Position numbers and translations under genes: made by a program. From NCBI GenBank assembly GCA_021839785.1, contig JAKCAB010000181.1:1-5658 (forward strand): a stretch of DNA of 5,658 nt. The letters are read 5' to 3'. The notes under the pieces are model-generated. The model made no database searches. It was not told the DNA's origin and saw only the letters and a list, made by a program, of their open reading frames with translations. This stretch comes from a bacterium (GTDB taxonomy: Bacteria; Verrucomicrobiota; Verrucomicrobiae; Limisphaerales; J093). Below, piece by piece: positions 1 through 5,658 of the stretch (its first letter is position 1; every line of letters starts with the position of its first letter).

Positions 1-657
1 TTGGATGACTTCAACGCGGCGCAGGCGAGCGGCTGGGAGGACTCGAACCCAGCCGGTCAGCCATTGCCGGGAGGGAAGCAGGCGAACGGCGTCTTTACCT
101 TCGACTTGCCGGCTGTTGGGCAGCCGTACTTCGTGGCCAGCACCAAGAAGACGGAGACCTTCGAACTAAAGGAGGGTCGCAACCTGGAATTCCGTGTGGA
201 CATGGTGAGCGCCTTGGGACCGGATTCTTATGCCGTGCTGGCCTTCATCCCCACCACGACCGGCGCCAACTCGCTGGCTGGCTACGGCCTCGCGAAGTCG
301 GAGACCGACTTCCTGATCACCAAGGGCATCAACAAATACTTCCTCGACGACGTGCCCTCGCCGGCGTTGAAGAACCAGAACGTCACCCTGACGCTCAACC
401 TGACCGTCCGCAACGGCAACGTCGAAGTCACCGGCCAGGTGCTGGACAAGGACGACGGCAACCGGGTGATTTACGAAAAGCGCGTGGTGGACACGCCCGC
501 GGCCGACATCATGTCCGATGGCACGGACGATCCGCCGGCGCCGTTCATTACCACCGGCTACTTCGTGCTCTATCTTTACGCGGACAACGGCACCGAGCCC
601 GCCGGCTACCAGGTGGTTTATGACAACGCCGAAGTGCTGGTCTGCGACGCGACGGTG
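1..657 (+). repeat. Tandem domain repeat, copy 1 (219 codons)
   Basis: Residues 1-219 of the large exoprotein form the first of two in-frame tandem copies with a 657-base period. Landmarks shared with copy 2 are LDDFNAAQ, GWEDSNPAG, LPGGKQANGVFTFDL, GQPYFVASTKKT, LITKGINKYF, VKNQNVTL or its equivalent, VDTPAAD, DDPPAPF and AGYQVVYDN. Short DNA stretches are also identical at a 657-base offset, for example 529-546 against 1186-1203. The alternating beta-strand pattern and the final YQVVYDN strand resemble LamG/concanavalin-like jelly-roll domains, but I cannot assign a named family. Acidic loops (LDKDDGN at 148-154, DGTDD at 173-177) could bind calcium; that is inference. Because the window starts exactly at the repeat boundary, more copies may lie upstream. 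Confidence 0.9.
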
Positions 658-3351
658 CTGGACGATTTCAACGCGGCCCAGGCCACCGGCTGGGAAGATT
701 CCAATCCCGCCGGCCTGCCCCTGCCGGGCGGCAAGCAGGCCAACGGCGTATTCACGTTCGACCTGCAGGCGATCGGCCAGCCGTACTTCGTGGCGAGCAC
801 AAAGAAAACCAAGACCTTCCAGTTGGACGAGGGGACGCGCCACGAGTTCGCCGTGGACATGGTGAGCGGCTTGGGCATCGATTCGTTCACGGTGCTCGCG
901 TTCATTCCGAGCGCCACCGGGGCCAACTCTCTTGGCGGCTACGGCATTGCCAAGTCCGAGAGCGACCTGCTCATCACCAAGGGTATCAACAAGTACTTCT
1001 TCAACGAGAACGTGGACCCGCCGGTCAAGAACCAGAACGTGACCCTGGTGCTCACCCTGACAGTGCTCCACGGCAACGTCGTCATCCGCGGCCGGGTATT
1101 GGACAAGGACGACAACAACGCCGTCCTGTTCGACAAGACCTTTGTGGACACGCCCGCGGCCGACGTCATGGCCGACGGCGACGACGATCCGCCGGCGCCG
1201 TTCGTGGGGATGCCGGGCAACGTGGTGTTGTACCTTTACGCCGACGGCGGCCAGGATCCCGCCGGCTATCAGGTGGTTTATGACAACCTGCTTGCCTCGA
1301 CGCCTCCCTCCGACGCGAACGAAGCACCCGTGATTCTGGAAGTGACGCCGAAAGCCGGCACGAGCTTCCTCACCGCGCCCACAACGCTGTCGTTCAAGGT
1401 GTCGGACGATAAACCGATTGCCGACTCGGGTGTGTCGGTGCGCCTGAACGGCCAGCTCATTACCACGGCCAACGGGCTGACCTTGAACGCCGCGGGCACC
1501 ACGCGCGTGGCCACCTTGAGCGGCCTCGGCGCTAACACGAATTACGTGGCCGAACTGACGGTGGTGGATTCGGACAACGTCACCCGCTCCGAGACGACGT
1601 ATTTCGACACCTTCCTGGCCACCGATCGCGTGGCGGAAATCGAAGACTACAATTTCGATTCCGGCCAGTATTTCAACAACCCGGTGCGGACCCCCGAGGG
1701 CTGGGGCCAGGCCGACAACTCGTACGTGGATCGGATGGGGGTGGAGGGCACGGATTTCCACGACACCCGGACGGCACCGAGCGGCAACGATACGTTGTAT
1801 CGCACGCAGGATCCGGTGCGCATGGCCCACACGTTGGATCAGCGCCGCCCGCAGTTCGATCCGGACAATTTCGTCTTCGACTACGACGTGGGCGACCTCG
1901 TGGCCGACGAGTGGCTCAATTACACGCGCGACTTCACCGCGGGTTCCTACGAAGTCTATTTGCGCGAGGCGGTGGTAAACTTCGCGCAGGCGGACAGCGT
2001 GCTGGAACTGGTCACCGGCAACGCCAGCCAGCCCAACCAGACCACCTCGACCCTCGGCACGTTCTTCGGCAAGCTCAGCGGCTACACGTTCCGCAACGTG
2101 CCGCTGACCGACGGCACCGGCCTAAACAAAGTGGTGCTCAAGCTGTCCGGGAAAACCACGCTCCGCCTGCGCCAGGTCACGGGCGACACGGATTCGGGGA
2201 ACCGGTACTTGAACTACCTCATTTTCGTGCCCGTTTCGGACACGGGCGTCCAGCGGGCGGCGATCACCTCGCTGACGCCAACCCCAAGTTCGACCGTGCA
2301 AACCGTGACGCCTGAGATCGAGGCGGTAATCCAAAACCGCGACACCAGCGTGGACACCGCCACCATCCAGCTCGAGGTCAATGGCCAGACCGTAACCCCG
2401 ACCATTACGCCGACTGCCTCGGGCGCCACCGTTTCGTGGGCGATGTCGCCGCTGCCGGCTTCGGGCGCCGCCAACACCGCCAAGCTCACCTTCAAGGACA
2501 ATCAAGCGATCGAGAGCGTCACGGAATGGAGCTTCGTCGTGACGTACATCTACCTCGATCCGGCCAACCGCCGCAGCGGCCCTGGGCAGGACGCCGGTTT
2601 CCAGATGCGGATGGTGCAGGCACCGGCCGGCTCGAACCTGGACAACAGCCTCGACCGCGCCGAAGCCCAGCTCGCGCCCAACTCGACCATCCCGGTGTAC
2701 GTGGACACGAACTTCGTGGAACAGGTGGTGAACATGTCCCAGGACGGAGCGCCGGCGGGCAATTTCCCCGACAAGTACATCGTGCCCGGCCTGGACGAGT
2801 TCAACGGGACGGACGATTTCGTCGTCGAAGTCCGCGCCTGGCTCGAATTGTCCGCGGGCGTGCATCGTTTTGGGGTGGTATCCGACGACGGGTACAAGAT
2901 TTCGTCGGGGTCGAGCCCGTCGGCCAAGGAACCGGTCCTCGCCTTCCACAACGGCGGGCCGGCCAACGAGACCTTCGACTTCGTGGTGCCGCAAGCCGGC
3001 TTCTACCCCTTCCGCCTGATCTGGTACGAACGCGGCGGCAGCGCGTACGCGGAATGGTTTTCGCAAGATCCGGCCACCGGAGAAAACACGCTCATCAACG
3101 ATTCGACCTCGGCCAAGGCGGTCAAGGCCTACCAGAACGTGGCCGCCGAGCCGGCCGTCACCCTGCAGTTCGCGGAACGCCTGGGCGACGCCTTTGCCGA
3201 TGAGAGCGCCGCGGTCATCAACACCGCCACCAAGACCATCACCACCGCCGTCGGCGGCAGCGCCCGTTTCTACCGGCTGCGCAGTGACGCTGCGCGCACG
3301 CTGAAGACGATCGCGATTCAAGGCGGAAACGTGGTCATGACTTACGAGTAG
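1..3351 (+). CDS. Large multidomain secreted-type protein with tandem beta-sandwich repeats, CBM6-like and PA14-like regions (5'-partial)
   Basis: The frame is open from the first base to TAG at 3349-3351 (1116 codons). The leading TTG is probably an internal Leu codon, not a start: the second repeat has Leu (L220) at the same place in LDDFNAAQ. The N-terminus and any signal peptide therefore lie upstream. Domains by eye: two homologous units (residues 1-219 and 220-429); an Ig/cadherin-like segment (about 440-538); a CBM6-like galactose-binding region (about 545-746) with an EDY start and a core around W638-Y641 and SYEVYLREA; a second Ig-like segment (about 753-848); a PA14-like region (about 855-1050) with SDDGYK at 961-966 and WYERGGSAYAEW at 1008-1019; and a C-terminal module with FYRLR at 1090-1094. 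I saw only one Cys (C215), which fits an exported protein. No protease or glycosidase motif is visible. A role in binding extracellular glycans or in a surface structure is inference. The gene ends just before a strong terminator-like hairpin. Confidence 0.85.
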   Translation: MDDFNAAQASGWEDSNPAGQPLPGGKQANGVFTFDLPAVGQPYFVASTKKTETFELKEGRNLEFRVDMVSALGPDSYAVLAFIPTTTGANSLAGYGLAKSETDFLITKGINKYFLDDVPSPALKNQNVTLTLNLTVRNGNVEVTGQVLDKDDGNRVIYEKRVVDTPAADIMSDGTDDPPAPFITTGYFVLYLYADNGTEPAGYQVVYDNAEVLVCDATVLDDFNAAQATGWEDSNPAGLPLPGGKQANGVFTFDLQAIGQPYFVASTKKTKTFQLDEGTRHEFAVDMVSGLGIDSFTVLAFIPSATGANSLGGYGIAKSESDLLITKGINKYFFNENVDPPVKNQNVTLVLTLTVLHGNVVIRGRVLDKDDNNAVLFDKTFVDTPAADVMADGDDDPPAPFVGMPGNVVLYLYADGGQDPAGYQVVYDNLLASTPPSDANEAPVILEVTPKAGTSFLTAPTTLSFKVSDDKPIADSGVSVRLNGQLITTANGLTLNAAGTTRVATLSGLGANTNYVAELTVVDSDNVTRSETTYFDTFLATDRVAEIEDYNFDSGQYFNNPVRTPEGWGQADNSYVDRMGVEGTDFHDTRTAPSGNDTLYRTQDPVRMAHTLDQRRPQFDPDNFVFDYDVGDLVADEWLNYTRDFTAGSYEVYLREAVVNFAQADSVLELVTGNASQPNQTTSTLGTFFGKLSGYTFRNVPLTDGTGLNKVVLKLSGKTTLRLRQVTGDTDSGNRYLNYLIFVPVSDTGVQRAAITSLTPTPSSTVQTVTPEIEAVIQNRDTSVDTATIQLEVNGQTVTPTITPTASGATVSWAMSPLPASGAANTAKLTFKDNQAIESVTEWSFVVTYIYLDPANRRSGPGQDAGFQMRMVQAPAGSNLDNSLDRAEAQLAPNSTIPVYVDTNFVEQVVNMSQDGAPAGNFPDKYIVPGLDEFNGTDDFVVEVRAWLELSAGVHRFGVVSDDGYKISSGSSPSAKEPVLAFHNGGPANETFDFVVPQAGFYPFRLIWYERGGSAYAEWFSQDPATGENTLINDSTSAKAVKAYQNVAAEPAVTLQFAERLGDAFADESAAVINTATKTITTAVGGSARFYRLRSDAARTLKTIAIQGGNVVMTYE
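658..1287 (+). repeat. Tandem domain repeat, copy 2
   Basis: Residues 220-429 are the second copy. It opens with LDDFNAAQATGWEDSN and closes with AGYQVVYDN at 421-429, after which similarity to copy 1 stops and the Ig-like linker begins. A one-codon length difference accumulates after DDPPAPF. The copies differ at many codons, both synonymous and non-synonymous, so the duplication is not very recent, although blocks such as VDTPAAD and DDPPAPF are fully kept. The acidic DGDDD loop (392-396) matches DGTDD in copy 1. Confidence 0.9.
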
Positions 3352-3359
3352 CGGCGGCC

Positions 3360-3412
3360 CCCATGCCTACTAAGGCGGCCGACTGAAAATGTCGGCCGCC
3401 CGGTGGGTTTTT
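3360..3412 (+). terminator. Intrinsic terminator after the exoprotein gene
   Basis: A perfect 10-bp GC-rich stem pairs 3374-3383 (GGCGGCCGAC) with 3391-3400 (GTCGGCCGCC) around a 7-base loop, TGAAAAT. Five T follow at 3408-3412. The T run is seven bases from the stem, but an outer CCCA (3360-3363) / TGGG (3404-3407) pairing would bring the paired region right up to it. The hairpin starts 22 bases after the stop codon, as expected for a rho-independent terminator. The stem alone is certain; termination activity is inferred. Confidence 0.75.
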
Positions 3413-3439
3413 GATTTGCCGCCCGCGCGCCTTTGGCAT
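3411..3439 (+). promoter_or_regulatory. Weak candidate promoter for the M24-like gene
   Basis: TTGATT (3411-3416) could be a -35 element and TGGCAT (3434-3439) a -10 element, with a 17-base spacer. The -10 match is poor (3 of 6). If real, transcription would start near 3446, leaving a leader of about 16 bases before ATG 3462. It is reported because it is the only reasonable pair between the terminator and the gene; the match could be chance. Confidence 0.25.
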
Positions 3440-3461
3440 CATCAGCCCCTTGGGTCGCTTC

Positions 3462-4595
3462 ATGAGCCAGGAGAATCTCTTGATTGTGGCAGACAGCGAG
3501 CGCTGCGCGGACATGCGCTACGCCGTCGGGATGTCGGTGCCGGCGCCGTTCATTTACCTGCGGGTGAATGGACGCGGGTGCGCGGTGTTAAGCGACGCGG
3601 AGCTGGACCGGGTCGGCCGGCTGGGCCGGAAATGCCGGGTGCTTTCGCTTTCGTGTTGTCAGCGCCAGCTCCGGCGCGCGGGCGGCAAGAACACCAGTGT
3701 GGCCGCGGTGATTCGTATGCTGGCGAGCAAGCGCGGCGGAGGCCGCCTCCTGGTTCCTGCGGATTTTCCGCTCGGACTCGCGCGGGAGCTTCGCCAACTC
3801 AAGATTCGGGTGCGTCCGCGGGCCGGCGAACTGTTTTTCCCCGAACGCGAATTCAAGTCCGCCGAGGAACTGGAGATGGTTCGCGCCGCCGTCGTGATGG
3901 CGGAGGTGGGTTTGGCCGAGGCCATTCAGGCGCTCAAAAGCTCCAAGATCGGCCCGCGCGACCAGCTCATTTACCACGGCTCGCCGCTCACGGCCGAGAA
4001 ATTGCGCGGGATCATTCAGGTGGCGATCCTTCAAGCCGGCGGGCACGCCGATCAGACGATCGTGGCGGGCGGGCGGCCAGGCTGCGAGATGTGCGAGATC
4101 GGTTCGGGTCCGCTGCCCGCGCACCAGCCGATCGTTTTGCAGGTGTCCCCGCGATCCGAGAAAACCGGCTATTACGCCAACATCGCCCGCACGGTGGTTC
4201 GCGGCCGGGCCTCCGAACCGGTCCGAAAACTCTATGCCGCCGTGACGGGCGCCCAGGAAACCGCGCTGGACCACTTGCGCGACGGCGTGCGCGCTGGCGA
4301 GGTACATGCGACGGTCCAGGACTACTTCGTGCGGGAAGGATTCCGCACCAGCCGGTCCGGTGGTGCCCGGCATGGCTTCCTGCACGCCACCGGCCACGGC
4401 CTCGGCCTGGCGCCGAATGAGCCGCCTCACCTCACGGCGGGCAGCGAAACAGTGATGCGGCCACGGCAGGTGGTCGCCCTGCACCCGGCCATGCATTATC
4501 CCGAATTTGGCGGGGTGCGCGTGGGCGACGTGGCGGTGGTCACGCGCAATGGCGCCCGCAATCTGACCCAGTTCGAGAAGGTGCTGGAACTGTGA
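3462..4595 (+). CDS. M24-family (Xaa-Pro aminopeptidase / creatinase-like) protein with degenerate active site
   Basis: This 377-residue protein has the two-part layout of aminopeptidase P relatives: a creatinase-N-like N-terminal domain (about 1-120, with SERCADMRYAVG) and a pita-bread M24 domain introduced by KSAEELEMVRAA (132-143). Retained landmarks are TIVAGG (199-204), GYYANIARTVV (236-246) and HATGHGLGL (308-316). Against the canonical pattern of E. coli PepP, the ligands change as follows: Asp to Q227, Asp to N240, His kept (H312), Glu to H341 and Glu to G355. The conserved histidines at the PepP H243 and H361 positions appear as C211 and N319, while the H350 equivalent (H308) remains. 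Classic two-metal peptidase activity is therefore unlikely. A non-catalytic or altered-chemistry role is inferred; the substrate is unknown. I chose ATG 3462 over TTG 3411 because the latter sits in the T run of the upstream terminator and would add 17 residues (start MICRPRAFG) that precede the expected domain start. No clear Shine-Dalgarno sequence is present. Confidence 0.88.
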   Translation: MSQENLLIVADSERCADMRYAVGMSVPAPFIYLRVNGRGCAVLSDAELDRVGRLGRKCRVLSLSCCQRQLRRAGGKNTSVAAVIRMLASKRGGGRLLVPADFPLGLARELRQLKIRVRPRAGELFFPEREFKSAEELEMVRAAVVMAEVGLAEAIQALKSSKIGPRDQLIYHGSPLTAEKLRGIIQVAILQAGGHADQTIVAGGRPGCEMCEIGSGPLPAHQPIVLQVSPRSEKTGYYANIARTVVRGRASEPVRKLYAAVTGAQETALDHLRDGVRAGEVHATVQDYFVREGFRTSRSGGARHGFLHATGHGLGLAPNEPPHLTAGSETVMRPRQVVALHPAMHYPEFGGVRVGDVAVVTRNGARNLTQFEKVLEL

Positions 4596-4695
4596 CCGCG
4601 GTGTGCCTTTCTGCGCCGGTGAGACGCGGATCCGCACCGCCGATAAGCCACCACTCACAACACAACATATTCTACGCAAACGAGTTGATCGCGGC

Positions 4696-4723
4696 TTGAA
4701 CTTGGCAGGCAACCGGCTAGATT
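4696..4723 (+). promoter_or_regulatory. Putative sigma-70-type promoter of the zinc metallopeptidase gene
   Basis: TTGAAC (4696-4701) and TAGATT (4718-4723) are separated by 16 bases; each matches the consensus at four of six positions. The predicted transcription start is near 4730, giving a 5' UTR of about 60 bases. It lies in a 193-base gap after the M24-like gene, whose base composition becomes more AT-rich towards the next start codon, as expected for a promoter region. Sigma preferences of the host are unknown, so this is a plausible call only. Confidence 0.45.
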
Positions 4724-4736
4724 ACCAAAGTGTGCG

Positions 4737-4757
4737 TGGCCGGATTCAAACCGGCTG
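4737..4757 (+). other. Small hairpin in the 5' UTR of the metallopeptidase gene
   Basis: GCCGG (4739-4743) pairs with CCGGC (4751-4755) around the loop ATTCAAA; two further G-U pairs can extend it to 4737-4757. It would sit within about 10 bases of the predicted mRNA 5' end and well before the start codon. It could stabilise the transcript end or serve as a protein-binding site; no known riboswitch is recognised. Its short length means it may be incidental. Confidence 0.35.
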
Positions 4758-4788
4758 GCGTCAAAATTGACTTAAAAAAACAACAACT

Positions 4789-5514
4789 ATGATGCCTGGA
4801 CTTTTTTTCGGACCTTGGGATTGGCTGATGATTCCCGGTCTGTTGCTTGGCATGTGGGCGCAATTCAAACTGATGTCCACCTACAACCGTTACGTGCGTC
4901 AGCCCATCGAAACGGGCGTGACGGGCGCGCAGGCGGCCCGCGAAATTCTGGACCGCGCCGGCTTGCATCAGGTTCCGGTCCAACCGGTGCCCGGTCACCT
5001 GACCGATCACTACGATCCGATCAAGCGCTCGCTCTTTCTGTCCGAGGAAAACTACCACGGGCGGTCGGTGGCGGCGGTGGGCGTGGCGGCCCACGAAGCG
5101 GGTCATGCGCTGCAGCACAAAGAGGCTTACGCGCCGCTGCAACTCCGCATGATGATGGCGCCCGCGACCGGCGTCGCCAGCACCGCGGTTTGGCTGATTC
5201 TCTTTGGCGGGTTTTTGTTGATGACGTTCCGCATCATCTCGCCGGCCCTTTTCGGGGCCTTGCTGCCGTATGCCATCGGCGCCTTTGCCGTGGTGACGCT
5301 GTTCCAGTTGGTGACGCTGCCGGTCGAGTACGATGCCAGCCGGCGGGCCAAGGTACAGTTGTCCCAGCTCGGCATCGTGCGCAGCCACGAGGCGGGCGCA
5401 GTAAGCGAAGTGCTGGGCGCGGCGGCACTCACTTACGTGGCGGCGCTGGTCGCCTCCGTGTTGCAATTGTTGCGCCTGGTCATGATCGCGCGCGGCTTCA
5501 GCCGAAACGACTAA
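4789..5514 (+). CDS. Membrane zinc metallopeptidase, YugP family (Zn_peptidase_2)
   Basis: This 241-residue integral membrane protein matches the YugP-type neutral zinc metallopeptidases in length and motif order. A first membrane segment spans about 11-29. A soluble part follows with GVTGAQAAREIL (43-54), LTDHYDP (71-77) and LFLSEENYHGRSVAAVGVAAHEAGHALQ (82-109, quoted as family landmarks). HEAGH at 102-106 is the HExxH zinc motif, with H102 and H106 as ligands and E103 as catalytic base; E180 in LPVEYDAS is the likely third ligand. Further membrane segments lie at about 128-150, 151-177 and 209-234. The active site appears intact. The family is widespread but its substrates are poorly known; a role in membrane protein quality control is inference. 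The start is ATG 4789 (ATG 4792 follows immediately). There is no Shine-Dalgarno sequence; an A-rich leader with seven A at 4774-4780 precedes it. It ends in TAA with a terminator-like hairpin 22 bases later. Confidence 0.93.
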   Translation: MMPGLFFGPWDWLMIPGLLLGMWAQFKLMSTYNRYVRQPIETGVTGAQAAREILDRAGLHQVPVQPVPGHLTDHYDPIKRSLFLSEENYHGRSVAAVGVAAHEAGHALQHKEAYAPLQLRMMMAPATGVASTAVWLILFGGFLLMTFRIISPALFGALLPYAIGAFAVVTLFQLVTLPVEYDASRRAKVQLSQLGIVRSHEAGAVSEVLGAAALTYVAALVASVLQLLRLVMIARGFSRND

Positions 5515-5536
5515 TCCGCGTCCCACTCGGCTTGGC

Positions 5537-5581
5537 GGCACCGGCTCCCGTCAATTGCGGTTGCCGGTGCCTTGCTGTTTT
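5537..5581 (+). terminator. Intrinsic terminator after the zinc metallopeptidase gene
   Basis: A perfect 9-bp stem pairs GGCACCGGC (5537-5545) with GCCGGTGCC (5563-5571). The 17-base loop can form a further CCG/CGG pairing (5548-5550 with 5558-5560). A T-rich tail, TTGCTGTTTT (5572-5581), follows. Position and structure fit a rho-independent terminator for the gene ending at 5514, though the T run is interrupted by GCTG. Confidence 0.7.
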
Positions 5582-5597
5582 CCTACGGTCGCGCGCG

Positions 5598-5658
5598 GTG
5601 AACCGGGATCGTCGAGCAAATGACCGGCGGCGCGGGGCGCGTCTGGCGCGATGGCTGC
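5598..5658 (+). CDS. Possible start of a further gene, cut by the window end
   Basis: After the terminator, two + strand frames stay open to the end of the window. GTG 5598 would give 20 residues rich in Arg (ending RLARWL), and ATG 5620 would give MTGGAGRVWRDGC. Neither has a clear ribosome binding site, and in GC-rich DNA such short open stretches are expected by chance. I cannot name a product. It is listed only to show that 5582-5658 holds nothing else recognisable. Confidence 0.18.
   Translation, partial: MNRDRRANDRRRGARLARWL

Noticed and set aside
166..1830. Long minus-strand open frame (554 codons) opposite the repeat region
   Set aside because: It mirrors the strongly biased codons of the + strand gene, is rich in Arg, His, Gly and Val without recognisable motifs, and repeats only because the real gene repeats. 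Long antisense frames are expected in GC-rich coding DNA.
2122..3321. Minus-strand open frame (399 codons) opposite the CBM6/PA14-like part
   Set aside because: Low-complexity Arg/Gly/Val/His composition typical of an antisense shadow; the + strand frame carries coherent domain motifs.
3389..4420. Second + strand frame (343 codons) overlapping the M24-like gene
   Set aside because: Arg- and Ala-rich out-of-frame translation; it begins inside the terminator hairpin and has no motif.
4617..4639. Possible terminator after the M24-like gene (CGGT/ACCG with inner palindrome GCGGATCCGC)
   Set aside because: The stem is short and interrupted by a bulge, and no T run follows, so I do not call it.
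3588..4712. Minus-strand open frame (374 codons) opposite the M24-like gene
   Set aside because: The + strand frame shows clear M24 landmarks, while this frame has no family resemblance.
4702..4718. Sigma-54-like GG-N10-GC pattern
   Set aside because: The flanking bases fit the sigma-54 consensus poorly (CGGCT instead of TTGCA) and the pattern is frequent in GC-rich DNA; the overlapping sigma-70-type pair is at least as good.
4717..5541. Minus-strand open frame (274 codons) opposite the zinc metallopeptidase gene
   Set aside because: His/Arg/Gln-rich shadow; the + strand product has HEAGH, LTDHYDP and four membrane segments.

Overview
The window looks like chromosomal DNA from a GC-rich, diderm, probably environmental bacterium. 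I infer Verrucomicrobiota, perhaps a Limisphaerales/Pedosphaera-like lineage. The reasons are the large beta-rich secreted protein ending in an FYRLR-type C-terminal module, the lack of clear Shine-Dalgarno sequences before the two downstream genes, and the A-rich leader before the last gene. This is recognition of style, not a database match. All three convincing genes lie on the + strand. I see no RNA gene, CRISPR array, insertion sequence or prophage signal.

Positions 1-3351 hold the 3' part of a very large secreted-type protein whose beginning lies outside the window. It starts with two tandem copies of a roughly 219-residue beta-sandwich-like domain. These are followed by an Ig-like linker, a CBM6-like carbohydrate-binding region, a second Ig-like linker, a PA14-like region and a C-terminal module typical of such exoproteins. 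No catalytic domain is visible. A strong hairpin at 3374-3400 followed by a T run closes this unit.

Positions 3462-4595 encode a protein with the M24 (aminopeptidase P / creatinase) fold. Four of the five canonical metal ligands and two of three conserved catalytic histidines are replaced, so it is probably a pseudo-peptidase or an enzyme with different chemistry. This is the most interesting observation in the window.

Positions 4789-5514 encode a membrane zinc metallopeptidase of the YugP family (Zn_peptidase_2) with an intact HEAGH motif. It appears to have its own promoter, a small 5' UTR hairpin and an A-rich leader without a Shine-Dalgarno sequence, and it ends in a second terminator-like hairpin. 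The last ~60 bases may contain the start of another gene.

The three genes do not form an obvious pathway. The terminator at 3374-3412 and the 193-base gap with a promoter before the last gene suggest three separate transcription units.
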